The notes under the pieces were generated by a model that was given only the letters and a program-made list of their open reading frames with translations, was not told the origin of the DNA and ran no database searches. From contig OX465583.1 in assembly GCA_950022655.1 (NCBI GenBank), positions 9,173,779-9,237,778 of the forward strand: DNA of 64,000 nt. Direction: 5' to 3'. The position numbers and the translations under genes are program-made. Shown here in pieces: positions 44,026 through 54,299 of the stretch (within the stretch, counting starts at the first letter, position 1; every line of letters begins with the position of its first letter). This DNA comes from Alentia gelatinosa (Eukaryota; Annelida; Polychaeta; Phyllodocida; Polynoidae).

Positions 44026-44792
44026 ACATATCATAGAACCCAAAAGACTCGTTTTTCCGAATCATTCAAAGATCCCCTGCCTTGCTGTAAACTGCGAACT
44101 GTAAACACAGGCAGGTTTTTCTTGCACTATTTACATCCTTTCATTTCCGCACAAAAGACACGGAAGGAAGGCAGTTGCCAGCAGTGAAACGGAAACTAAT
44201 CTATTCTTGTGTGATTTATTTGCAAATCTTCCGAAATACTGGAAGAATTTAATAGAATGTTAAAGAGCAAATGACTAACACAGAAGCACGGTAATGGGAA
44301 TGAAATTTACAATTAGAGTTAGGTAGTAATACGACGTAAATTTATATAAATGTTGTTGAAATATAACAGAAATGTCACGAGCTATTGAGAAGTCCCTCCT
44401 GCATGGAGCTGTCCCATTACACTCACTGCCATATAAGGAATAGAGTAGACCCAGTAGCCAATGACTGCATTCGCAGCAAACCCCGACCTTCACCCTGACC
44501 TCCTTACATGATATTTATAGCGCCTTGGTACGGTTCTACAGTCGAGAGTTGACCTAGAATCTAGTGGGCCACAACCACCTTCCTATGGAGTAGGCAAAGT
44601 TGAGGAGATGAGATTGAAGAGTTTTTATAGGGTGGGTGGGTGGTTCCTTTCGGTTAGCGTACCAGGGTTGAAGTGGACGCAGACGAAGTGCGGAGTCGGG
44701 TGGTCACGTGACCGGAACCATGCACGTGACAATTTCGGTGCATCCCTTTGAAGTTTCGGTCTGCATATAAGGTCATCATCAGGACAAAACTA
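44026..44792. other. unassigned
   Basis: No gene. Two CACGTG boxes (about 44704 and 44723) lie 19 bp apart in GGTCACGTGACC and GCACGTGAC; no promoter or coding region goes with them. Confidence 0.3.
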
Positions 44793-45434
44793 AAGCCCAA
44801 TGCACATCTACCGATTTCGGAACATTGATGTATCTTTGTCTGTGACAAAGGAACTGTAATTTGTCTCAGGCGAGGCATCCTAGCGAAGTCGGCCCTAGTC
44901 GGTAGATGTAGGACAGTTAGGCAAGGGTCAGTGATCAGTGAACACCCCACCCCCTTGAGATGTTCTTTTGTCAGACGAGTTGTGGTTCGATGTTCCCAAA
45001 ACAATCGCCAATAGTTTATCAACATGTTGATAAATCCAGTCGCCCACAATAGAACATTGGTAAATGGCCCTTGATTGGATGGCCAATAAGGGCCGATTGG
45101 TTATATAGTTTGCCTGCGAGAATTTCACCGACTCCTATACGATTTGGGAACTAATTCAAACCTGGGACCTGTTTCACTAGTTTCGTGACATGTCTAGATG
45201 GCGTCTATGACACCACACAGACAGATTGGGGTTGACTAGTTTCGTGAAAACACAAGTAGCTGCCCTTAGGACAAGACCCCAAACACGGTGTGTCTGGTTT
45301 AATAAGAATTAGACATTAGAGTTTGTTTTGTCCGTTGTTGCTTGCACTGTTGATGCCGCTTTTCATGTCTGTCTAACACTTTTGTCATGAAACTAGTGAA
45401 ACAGGTCCCAGGCTGATTCGGTAAATGTGTATTA
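44793..45434 (+). mobile_element. C-family copy interrupted by MITE B copy 6
   Basis: Starts AAGCCCAATGCACATCTACC and carries TTTATCAACATGTTGATAAA and TATACGATTTGGGAACTAAT. B copy 6 occupies 45164-45409 (GGGACCTGTTTCACTAGTTT...AAACTAGTGAAACAGGTCCC). The C end resumes as GATTCGGTAAATGTGTAT. Confidence 0.8.
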
Positions 45435-46046
45435 AAGGGAAAACACACTGTACGATTTCGTTCCCACCAATTAACTCCCTAAATCGGAAGAGCATTTTAA
45501 CTTGTCTCAGGCGAATTTGCGCTGGGCATCGACCATCAGATCAGGATTTATAGATGGGGGTGGAGGTCATTAGTGGGAATTTATCTTAAGCAAATTCTGT
45601 TCTCACTGAATGACTGACTTCCGATTTTCTCGGAGTTTCGAGGTCACCGATAAAGGAACAAGTAATAAATGTCAGTATATGGTAGATAAATCGGTGAGCT
45701 GGCCTCAGTCTGTGTGTGGCAGGGGCATTTCTGCTCACCAAGTGACTAATTATGGGCCAAAGTTGGTAGGCACCACGGGGGGTATTTCTTAAACTCCGTT
45801 GTCGGCGACTACGGGAAGGAACACATTCCTTAATTTATCGCTCCCGATTTCGGAACATTGGACTGCAGTTTGTCGGCGACAAAGGTACATCGTCATGGGT
45901 GGGATTTCCAAATCTTAGGCAAATTACTGTAGGGGGGTGCCACACTGCCCAACACATTTTCTAGGCCACGCCTGAGCTTACGATTGTTCTTTTGTCGCCG
46001 AGAAAGGAACATTCATGTTCCGAAATCGTATAGTGTGTATGGGCTT
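45435..46046 (+). mobile_element. MITE family D, copy 2 (612 bp, TTA duplication)
   Basis: Ends AAGGGAAAACACACTGTACG and CGTATAGTGTGTATGGGCTT, flanked by TTA (45432-45434, 46047-46049). Aligns with D copy 1 throughout (CAGTATATGG, TCGGTGAGCTGGCCTCAGTC, GGGGGGTATTTCTTAAACTC). Confidence 0.88.
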
Positions 46047-46049
46047 TTA

Positions 46050-46234
46050 GGCTTTATGGTCATTATCAGGACAACACTGAGATGTTTTATAAGGATATTG
46101 ACTTCAGAGGTCTGTAATATCATGAATATCATGGCCAGATCACAATATTACATCCAAATATGAATTTAATATGTCAGGTATATTTGATATGGAGAAGTTA
46201 CTTGTTATGCGAAATGAGAAAGGTATTGTTACAT
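46050..46234. other. unassigned
   Basis: A/T-rich. No feature seen. Confidence 0.3.
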
Positions 46235-46590
46235 ACACAATATTACCATGATTTCGATCTGAGTAGCCGTATTCTCCGCGTAGTTGACGCCTAGTAATAC
46301 TCCGAGCAACAGCAAGGAGTATTGTGTAGCGTCAACTACAAGGAGAATACAGCCACACCGATCGAAATCATGGTAATGTTGTATTTATTACTCACTTATT
46401 TTTAGATTTAAGCAATAAATATGATCGTTAGAAAACTTTTCAACGTAATTAAGAAGTTATGTTTGGGACTACTTTCATCTAAAAAATCTGTATCCTCCTA
46501 GGGGGTACAGAGCTCCGTATCCTCCTCAGTAGCGATCTGTAATCTCCATAGGCTTAGTATGGAGACTCCGTAACAGGTGGGTAATAAAAA
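46235..46590. mobile_element. palindrome-tipped element, K family copy 1
   Basis: Palindrome 46235-46384 (TACACAATATTACCATGATTTCG against CGAAATCATGGTAATGTTGTA; GTAGTTGACGC against GCGTCAACTAC), border GTATTTATTACTCAC at 46381-46395, inverted border AGGTGGGTAATAAA at 46577-46590. Non-coding core with AGCTCCGTATCCTCC repeats. Confidence 0.85.
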
Positions 46591-46832
46591 TCTATACCTC
46601 AGGATTTCCCTCTTGTATCTCCCTCACATTCATTTTACATATTCATCAATGTTGACAGTGTCAGCTTTTTTGCATCAGTTTTAAGCTTTTGTATGAGTCT
46701 GTTTTCCTGACATCAGAGTCCAAATTGTTTCAGCCAGTGGCGATTTACATATTGTACTAGACTTGCTCAAGTCTTTGATTATGAACATTCATTAAATGAT
46801 AAATCACAATCAGAATAAAGTTCATTCAGGGG
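46591..46832. other. unassigned
   Basis: No feature seen. Confidence 0.3.
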
Positions 46833-47234
46833 CCGGGATTACGTAACACTGAGTATATATACTCTGCGTTCACAGCAAGTCGACAGGCTGTCCTCTTGCT
46901 ATAGGAGCAGACCCTTGGGCCCTCACTTTGGCAGGTGGGTTCTCAGAACCATCCTGGTGGTTAGGCGAGTCTTTCAGATAAGCCTCTCCAGCGTTACCCG
47001 GCACGCCGTGCTGGGGTACTGTACTTGTGGTGGTGATCTTCCTAGATCACTTCGGGAAGTAGTAAATAAACATTCCAGTTTATTTAAGCCGTAGGGTTGT
47101 GTTGTGTGTGAATAGGTTAGCTCATACTTTCTGAAAACCAAACCGACCTACGTAATAGTACCTATGGAATCTCATCGGGATCTAGCATTCCGTAGGTAGT
47201 CCTTCCAACGTAAAGCTATGCGGCAACTACCACA
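46833..47234 (+). mobile_element. solo LTR, copy 2, 5'-truncated
   Basis: Matches the minus strand of 12426-12957: GGGATTACGTAACACTGAGT, TATATATACTC, GTCGACAGGCTGTCCTC, CCTTGGGCCCTCACTTT, CCTGGTGGTTAGGCGA, AATAAACATTCCAGTTTATT, and the end CTACCACA. The first 130 or so bases of the LTR are missing. TATA then AATAAA about 210 bp downstream fits LTR order. Confidence 0.78.
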
Positions 47235-47257
47235 ATTTGATATTTAAGTTTGTTCGC

Positions 47258-47370
47258 TAAGACAGTCTTAGCCATCCATAAGGTCGTCCAAATGTGTTGA
47301 ATAAAGTTGACCCATATCGTCCCTCCATGGGTCTCCTTGGCGTACAGATAAGGGTCTTCCTGTACGAGCC
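47258..47370 (+). repeat. Z repeat, uninterrupted copy
   Basis: CTAAGACAGTCTTAGCC, GTGTTGAATAAAGTTG and GGGTCTTCCTGTACGAG align with 21253-21297 plus 21471-21545. It serves as the empty-site reference for the insertion there. Confidence 0.7.
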
Positions 47371-48221
47371 TTAATTTATCCAAGGGGCCCCTGGCAGGCC
47401 TGCTTTCTTTTGGTCAAAATGGCGCCATATGCTTCAGTCCTTTAGAATTCCCAAATATCACGTGTGAGCATTAGGATTCAGTACCGTTAGCGAAATAGCA
47501 ATTAGAGAGACACAGTATGTGGCGTGTCGCACCACAGCATGTTGCGTGTCGCACCACGTCTTCTGAGGCTTGCCGAGCACACTGCAGAGCTCGATCCACT
47601 GAACATTAACCTCCTTCCTGTTCCGGTTCTGCGTATTGCCGACTTCCTGTCATTAAATATGACCACCTTTAAGGGATGGCGAGAAGCGTTGACATTAGGC
47701 GATTATGGGCAGCGATTCTCGAAGTCGGCAGCACATTCGTGTGGTAGCTGCACGTTTTGCCGATCGTAGAATACCGATCCGAGGTCGAAAGCGTTGCTCT
47801 GGACTTTCTGCGGATCGCATCATGATTATGTCGCCATCTATATCCAAATAAAAATCTAATGAATCATTCACTGATAATGTGGTGTGGAACAAGGTAGCGA
47901 TACAACGTGAAAATAACGATACTATATACATGAAACGATCTTTTATTACATTTCTAGCAGCAACGACCCCCTGACGACTTTGCGTCGTCAATGGCTGCAG
48001 ATTTTTTTGGCCGAAGACTATTTCAAAGCGGCTTGAATTAATCGTGTCGCCGATTCTATAAAAGCTCAATTGTCAGCTACTTCACCCTTTGGCCAAAGAC
48101 ATGTGCCTTGTGTCAATAATTACGATTCTTTTTACTTTATCCATTTTTACCTGAAATTTTCTAATGGAAAATGGATACAATCGCCTACAGTTTAGACAGG
48201 GTTAACCTTTAGGAATTTCCT
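47371..48221. other. unassigned, with 22-bp duplication and H-like fragment
   Basis: GCGTGTCGCACCAC is repeated at about 47523 and 47545. 47945-48065 has reversed H-type phrases (CTGACGACTTTGCGTCGTCA, ACTATTTCAAAGCGGCTTGAA). The 124-codon minus-strand frame (48069 to 47695) crosses this boundary and has no motif. Confidence 0.35.
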
Positions 48222-48246
48222 CTTTTTTTTGTAGCAAGCTTTTATT
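48222..48246 (-). other. retroposed 3' end candidate (AATAAA plus short poly-A, minus strand)
   Basis: T8 at 48223-48230 then TTTATT at 48241-48246, which reads AATAAA, a 10-base spacer, then A8 on the minus strand. The A run is short, so this may be chance. Confidence 0.25.
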
Positions 48247-48719
48247 TCCAGGATATTTCCATTACATCAACTCTATCATGTACAATTTTCAAAATTAAGC
48301 AGAGTATCAAACATAAAGTCATGTTCTCATGGTCTTTTTTCATGCTGCAAAGATTTTTTTCAAGATATTTAATCTGTACTTGTATCATATGTAGAAGGTA
48401 TGCGTTCATATCTGTGTTTTCATTTGCTCTTAAATGTCCATCAGTTATCACCCATGTTCTGTATCCTGAAAGTTATTGTCATTTGAGTTATGTTCATGCT
48501 GTTGTATAGGGTTATTACTTTCAGTTTTCTTGAATCCATCTATTTTACAGTAGTATATACTCTGGCTGCTAGAAACTAAAGACATTGTATAGACATCGAA
48601 TAGGGACATTTACAGGGACAATAGGACACCCATAATCATAGATTCTAAACTTCAGCATATAGATAGGTGAACAGCAGGAAGTAATACACAATTACATTTT
48701 TCATTTCAATAAGGATAAA
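48247..48719. other. unassigned
   Basis: Overlapping frames of 62 and 69 codons on opposite strands are unrecognised. Confidence 0.3.
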
Positions 48720-48862
48720 TCTAGTGTGAACGCTTGAGGCATATCCTGGGTCAACAATTCTTGGTGACGTTTTGTTCTCGGGACGCACCACCTGACGACA
48801 TTTTGCTAAATGAGCTACAGTCGTCGCGTTTTTAGTCGTCTAGTGTAAACACCGGATATACA
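48720..48862. mobile_element. H-family fragment
   Basis: CTAGTGTGAACGCTTGAG at the left, CACCACCTGACGACATTTTG inside, and TAGTCGTCTAGTGTAAACACCGG at the right end. Confidence 0.65.
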
Positions 48863-49048
48863 TAAGGAAGGATACAGAAGGATCGGCATACGTCGCAAAA
48901 CAGAATTCAATAAAAAGCACCATAATAATTGCACATCAGTGTGGCATCAGGTGCAGCGGTGCTTCCCCAGTTCCCGCCAAAATCCGGGGGCGGTCGGCCA
49001 TGGCTAACAGCCTTATACCAGGGCTCGGCCACTGGTACTCAGTGACCA
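48863..49048. other. unassigned
   Basis: Short stretch without a recognised feature. Confidence 0.3.
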
Positions 49049-49355
49049 GGGACCTGTTTCACTAGTCTCGTGACATGTCTATGACACCATACAGACATTG
49101 GGTTTGTCTAGTTTCGTGACACCACAAGTAGCTACCCTTAGGAAATACAGACCCCAAACATAAGAATTAGACAAATCTACACATCATGGACCTGTTTCAC
49201 TAGTTCTGTGACAAAAGTGTTAGGCAGATATGAAAAGCGGCACCAACAGTGCAAGCAAGAACGGACAAAACGAACTCTAATGTCCAGTTCTTATGAAACC
49301 GGACACACCATCTAGACGCCATCTAGACATGTCACTGTCTAGTGAAACAGGTCCC
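49049..49355. mobile_element. MITE family B, copy 7
   Basis: From GGGACCTGTTTCACTAGTCT to CTGTCTAGTGAAACAGGTCCC. Same internal order as copy 5 at 32990 (AGAATTAGACAAATCTACAC, GCAAGAACGGACAAAACGAA). It ends 7 bp before the H array. Confidence 0.88.
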
Positions 49356-49361
49356 CGGTGT

Positions 49362-50420
49362 TAACCCGGCGTTTACACTAGACGACTAAATATGTGGCGA
49401 CTGTAGATCGTCAGCCAATAGTTGCCAGGTGGTGCCCAAACCCTGCGTTTACACTAGACGACTTAATACGTGGCGACTGTAGATCGTCAGGGCAATAGTC
49501 GTTAGACGGTGCCCTAACCCGGCGTTTACACTAGACGACTAAATACGTGGCGACTGTAGATCGTCAGCCAATAGTTGTCAGGTGGTGCCCTAACCCGGCG
49601 TTTACACTAGACGACTTAATATGTGCCAACTGTAGATCATCAGGCCGATAGTCGTTAGATGGTGCCCTAACCCGGCGTTTACACTAGACGACTTAATATG
49701 TGCCGACTGTAGATCGTCAGCCAATGGTCGTCAGGTGGTGCCCTAACCCGGCGTTTACACTAGACGACTTGATACATGGCAACTGTAGATTGTCAGCCAA
49801 TAGTTGTCAGGTGCTGCCCAAACCCTCCGTTTACACTAGACAACTTAATATGTGGCGACTGTAGATCGTCAGGCCAATAGTCGTTAGACGGTGCCCTAAC
49901 CCAGCGTTTACACTAGACGACTAAACACGTGGCGACTGTAGATCGTCAGCCAATTATTGTCAGGCGGTGGCAATGTCCACCGCAAAAGTCGTCGACTTCA
50001 GAATATACCCAAGCGTTTACACTGACGACTATAAGTTTTCACAGAATCGCCGCCCGTGAAGACGACAAATGCAAGCCTGCTTGAAATAGTCATGGGCGTC
50101 AGAGCGTGTCCAATAGACAATGAAGTGGTGCCAAATTATGTAATGTGATATAATCAGATGATCAACAGTCAGCACTTGCTTGGCATTTACATTAGACGAT
50201 TTCTAGCTTTTTCATGCTCAAAGTTGTCAGGGGGTGCAAAATGCCAGAACCGCTGGCCAAAATCGTCTAGTGCAAATGCTTGGTTACACTAGACATGGTG
50301 TAATACATGGTGACTGTAGATTGTCAAGCCAATAGTCGTCAGGTGGTGCCCTAGCCCAGGGTTTACACTAGACAACTAAATATGTCGCGAAGGTAGATCG
50401 TCAGGGCAATATTCGTCAGG
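49362..50420 (+). repeat. H-family tandem array, 76/77-bp monomers with 382-bp higher order
   Basis: GTTTACAC starts at 49371, 49447, 49524, 49600, 49677, 49753, 49829 and 49906, spacings 76/77. Two monomer types alternate: CGTCAGCCAATAGTTGTCAG and CGTCAGGGCAATAGTCGTTAG (one base longer), order ABABAABA. Monomers 1-3 match 6-8 at exactly 382 bp, including the rare CAAACCCT junction, so a five-monomer block was duplicated. Two more monomers lie at 50283-50420 after a diverged H copy (49976-50282). Confidence 0.92.
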
Positions 50421-50423
50421 TGG

Positions 50424-51257
50424 CCTTTACATAAATAACTATGAAAGTGTACTTTAGCGATTCCAATGGTTACATAAAGGATATTTAGCGACAAATTTTC
50501 ATTGATTTTCCTGCATCGCTGGCAATTACAAAAAAAAATGTTGCAACGAAATCTAGTGACTACGCCCATTACAAAAAGACAATTTTCATCGTTGACCTTA
50601 TAACTGGAGGTCATTAGCTATGAAAAACCAGACCCGGCCACAAGGTCGGGTCTTGCATTAGCGATTCCCAACATTGGGTATATTTAACCATATCATAGTT
50701 TTATGTTTTTTCCTAAAAATCACACTGTTACATACCTCAAGATGTTGTTCATTATACCAAATAATGAAATTACAAAAAATATTGGGGAAATACCATTTAT
50801 TTGTGACCTATGCATGATATAGTCAAATATGACCATTTTTCATGGTTTAGAGACAGCAATAATTTTTTTGCGATGGTCTTTAACCTTGTAACAAGCTACA
50901 AAGATGAAATATAGACTCGGCTACAGTGAGAGAACTGGTCTGTGTGTGTAAAAAATTAGAAAACAATAAATACAATTTAAAAAAAAAGAAAAATTCCCTG
51001 TCAGCGATAATTAAGACTGAAAACAGGCCAGATAGCAATGAAAACTTGGGAAACACCTCCCAACCTATGATGTCACGAGGGAATTCCCTGCTAAAATTTA
51101 TCGCTAAATTTTCAGAGTTGTAGCTATAAACAGTCTAGCGATATCTCAGCGATCGTGATTGAGCGTTCAATTGTAACAGAAAAAAAACAGGATATCTAAA
51201 AAGATATATCGCGAAGGTTTTACGATGGTCTTGGCGACAAATAAATGTAACATCCCC
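50424..51257. mobile_element. probable insertion X splitting the H array
   Basis: An H monomer stops at GTCAGGTGG (about 50423) and H resumes at CAGGAGGTGCCCTAACC (about 51258). The 830-bp insert has imperfect inverted ends (TTTACATAAATA / TAAATGTAACA) and repeated TAGCGA phrases. Non-coding. Confidence 0.5.
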
Positions 51258-51515
51258 CAGGAGGTGCCCTAACCTGGCATTTACACTAGATGAATTAATG
51301 CATTATCATCAAGCCAATAGTCATCAGGTGATGCTTGATTTCGCAATTTCCACAGCAAAAGTCGTCGACCTCAGAATGTACTCGAGCGTTTACACTGGCG
51401 ACTGAGTTTTCACAGAATCACCGCCTGTCTAGATGACTAATTCAAGTTGGCTAGAAATAGTCGCGGGTGTCAGAGTGTGTCCAGTATTCGTCAGGTGGTG
51501 CCTTATTATCTCTTA
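51258..51515 (+). mobile_element. H-family copies after insertion X
   Basis: GGCATTTACACTAGATGAAT, CATCAAGCCAATAGTCATCA, CAAAAGTCGTCGACCTCAGA and TTCGTCAGGTGGTGCC. Same phrase order as 49906-50130. Confidence 0.7.
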
Positions 51516-51751
51516 ATGATATAAATAAGAAAAAATGGCAAGACTGGTGTCGCAGCTCTGCCAGAAATGGGTCAATTACTGTACTGATTAAACCACATTA
51601 CAGGTATGGCAATCACGGTTAGTAAGAGATAGGGTATACATAGTAAAGCAGTTGTTAGATAGCTTTGTTTTAGAAAAATATAAAGATATTCTAAGGAGCT
51701 AAGTTGAATGACTACAGGTGAAACCCACACGGAATACTGTGTAGATTTTGA
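51516..51751. other. unassigned
   Basis: No feature seen. Confidence 0.3.
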
Positions 51752-52095
51752 ATTTTATTACCCATTTAAGCGATAAATTTTCGTTAGGAGTCCTCACACT
51801 AAGCATACACTAAGCATACAGTAGAATACGGAAAGCCTTATTCACCTAGGAGGTTTTTTGGCCACCTGACGGACATTATAGGAACTATTCTCTACAAAAT
51901 ATGCACGGCGCTTGCGTCGAATTTTTAATCATTTGGAAGATTTTCCCCTAATAAAATGATCGAAAGGTGAGTAATTGATACAACATTAACATCATAATTT
52001 CGATCTGCGTTGTCGTATCTTCCGCGTAGTTGACGCGTAGTAAAACTTCGAGAGATTACTACGTGAATAAACTCTATTCCTATATACCTATGAGC
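51752..52095 (-). mobile_element. palindrome-tipped element, K family copy 2, half palindrome lost
   Basis: Core from TTTTATTACCCATTT to AGGTGAGTAATTGATACAAC, then only the near arm of the K palindrome (AATTTCGATCTGCGTTGTCG, CCGCGTAGTTGACGCGTAGTA). Inverted relative to copy 1. Confidence 0.72.
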
Positions 52096-52142
52096 GAACA
52101 ACCTATGATTACTTAACGCTGCTGGGGGTGGAATAACTTTTG

Positions 52143-52200
52143 TTTACTGCCCAGGTTGAAGTTACTGCCCAGGTTGACGTTTACTGCCCAGGTTGACGTT
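52143..52200 (+). repeat. short tandem repeat, three copies of about 20 bp
   Basis: TTTACTGCCCAGGTTGAAG, TTACTGCCCAGGTTGACG and TTTACTGCCCAGGTTGACG follow one another. Confidence 0.9.
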
Positions 52201-52225
52201 CAGAGACATTCGGTTTTTTTTACCA

Positions 52226-52270
52226 TCACCTGAAGAAGCGCCATCAATTAGCGCGAAACGTCGTGATCTA
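52226..52270 (+). ncRNA. hammerhead-like motif candidate
   Basis: CTGAAGA, then a hairpin GCGC-CATCAATTA-GCGC, then GAAACGTCG. CUGANGA, stem II, GAAA is the hammerhead core order; one extra A precedes stem II. Upstream GACGTT could pair with AACGTC for stem III, but I found no convincing stem I. No Penelope-type coding sequence lies beside it. Confidence 0.3.
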
Positions 52271-52408
52271 TGATACCATCAATCAACCAACTTTGTAATC
52301 TTTGGTTCCTTCAATAATAACTACTTATACAAGATTTCTGTGTCTGTTTTTTTGTGATTTTCTCCACTATTTGATTTTTTTATATTAGCCGACAATCGAA
52401 GGTATATA

Positions 52409-52526
52409 GGAATAGGAAAACCACGTACAAGTGAAAATAGGTCAAAGTTACTCGGGCAGTAATTTTTCCAAGCCTTACCGAGAAACTTTGACTTATTTCC
52501 ACTGGTACGTGGTTTTCCTCTATTCC
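52409..52526. mobile_element. palindrome tip, isolated
   Basis: GGAATAGGAAAACCACGTAC pairs with GTACGTGGTTTTCCTCTATTCC and GGTCAAAGTTACTCGG with CCGAGAAACTTTGACTTA. GGTATATA lies directly to its left at 52401-52408. Confidence 0.75.
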
Positions 52527-53033
52527 TCTTAAGAAAAGGAAAGTCGTCAGATGGGGCAAAACAATTTTTTTTTCGCGAAGTATCGAACCGAACCAACGGA
52601 ACGACGCAACAAGGAGAAAATTTGAACCAACAAAATCCCTAAATCGCCGGCCATAATGGTCTAGTGTCAACTCCGGGTCCGGGAGAACTAGCTCAGGGGG
52701 AGGCCAGTTAGGCGTAAAGCAGTTAAAGCGCTGGCACCCGCTCCCTCGTCGATAAACCGGCGGGCTGGCTCGGAGACCGCAGCTCGATTAGATATCGAGG
52801 AGGAATTTCCCATCCATTTACTTCACACCTGCTGCACCCGTGTGCACTGTGTGGCCTGGGACCCCAGCAATGCATTTTCCTCTCTTTCTTTTTGAAATTA
52901 GATGTGTTTATTGACGATATCTATCGCAAGTTGCGACGATGTGGTGCATGATTTTAATTGGTTAAAGGGAGTTTATTGCTTGGTTTGTTTAGACATCGAG
53001 AATTTCCTTGGATTTTCTCGTGGTTATACCAGG
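52527..53033. other. unassigned, with an H-type end
   Basis: GGCCATAATGGTCTAGTGTC near 52648 is an H-type terminus. The remainder is unassigned. Confidence 0.3.
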
Positions 53034-53280
53034 GTCGGTGGCTAAGTAGTAGGGGTGTTCGCTTCGAGTATTGGAGGTCGTGGGTTCCAACCCCAGTCGG
53101 GTTATACTAAAGACTTACACAGAAGTGCTACCCACTGCTCATTCTGCTTAACACCCGCCATTAGAATGAGGAGTAGGGGGCTAGGGCCTGAGTGGAAGAA
53201 CGGCTGTATAGCCGAATTTTGTGATTGTACATACAATATTCCCTTAATAAAAATTGCTTTAAAAATAAACAAAAAAACAC
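53034..53280 (+). mobile_element. tRNA-derived SINE
   Basis: The head GTGGCTAAGTAGTAGGGG (A box, 53038-53055) and GGGTTCCAACCCC (B box, 53082-53094) are about 45 bp apart, as in a tRNA. The phrase CAGTCGGGTTATACTAAAGAC and an A-rich tail (AAAAATTGCTTTAAAAATAA, to 53280) follow. RNA polymerase III would transcribe it from the internal promoter. The body resembles widespread invertebrate tRNA-SINEs, but I cannot name the family with certainty. Confidence 0.78.
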
Positions 53281-53594
53281 ACCATCAATTTAGGTGCCCT
53301 CATATCTATATAGAAAGCCGCTTGTTTTGTGTCGTTTCAACCTACCGACTTGTAGACCGATTATTTTCATGCTGTACAAAAGTCGGTCGGTGGTTCTCCT
53401 TGTGAAAGGTCAGAAGCACATCATCGGTGACCCTCACTGTATAAATGCGGTGGATACTGACCAACCTTTGGTAAAATGCAGACTGCCACCGATTAGTTCA
53501 ACACGCTTAGATTTTTAATAATTCAATTATAAATAATCAGTAAAATATGAAATTATAATTGACTAATAGAGTATGGATTATATTAAATATATAA
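53281..53594. other. unassigned
   Basis: Phrases such as CTACCGACTTGTAGACCGAT and AAGTCGGTCGGTGGTTCTCC recall the C/Y elements but no boundary is visible. Confidence 0.35.
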
Positions 53595-53911
53595 AGCCCA
53601 ATGCCCATCTACCGATTTCGGAACATTTATGTACGTTTGTCGGCGACAAACAGAGGGTAATTTGTCTCAACCGGGCCATCCTAACGGAGTCGGTAGATGT
53701 AGGACAGCTAGGCAAGGCCACACAGTGATTAGTGAACACTCGGCTTCTTTGGTTTTTGCCCTCCCCCAGCGATTAGTGGACCATACACCGATTTTATCAG
53801 TGTCCAGGTCGAGTGAGGGGTTACGTAATTTGCCTGCGACAAAGTGACCGACTTTTATACGATTTGGGAACTAATCGTTCAACCCTAAATCGGTAGATGG
53901 GCATCCGGCTT
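53595..53911 (+). mobile_element. MITE family C, compact copy (317 bp, TAA duplication)
   Basis: Ends AGCCCAATGCCCATCTACCG and CGGTAGATGGGCATCCGGCTT, flanked by TAA (53592-53594, 53912-53914). Best-preserved ends of the family; the middle is shorter than at 11169. Confidence 0.9.
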
Positions 53912-53914
53912 TAA

Positions 53915-54299
53915 TAGTAGATGGGTATTGGTCTACAATTATATCAAAGTGCTACTATCAATAATTTTGTCAGACGCAATTCCTGTCAAAAATTATTTCA
54001 TCATAGGTTGAATCATAAATAGTGTACAAAACCTTTGAGATAAATAAATCCCACTTTTGGAAAGATGGGAAGGATAATTTTGACATTCAATCATTTCCGA
54101 GCGCAGATGGTGAAAGAGTTGGCAGGAAATAAGGTTGCAGAGTCCGTTGTGTTTTTGATTTATCTGCACTACTCTACACATCAAATTCCGATTCTTTGCA
54201 GCTGCTGTTGCTTTAATATTAATAATTATGTAGTAAATAAAGTTCTTGTTAGAATTACCTCATAAGAATGAATGAGGTGGGGGAGGGGGTGAAGGTGTG
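53915..54299. other. unassigned
   Basis: No feature seen. Confidence 0.3.

Noticed and set aside
44700..44730. Promoter with two CACGTG boxes
   Set aside because: No gene or transcription start context, and two E-boxes alone are weak evidence.
47695..48069. 124-codon minus-strand frame
   Set aside because: It crosses into H-type repeat sequence with no recognisable domain, so probably chance.
53034..53110. Functional tRNA gene
   Set aside because: A and B boxes are present, but no cloverleaf forms and the A-rich tail and body fit a SINE.
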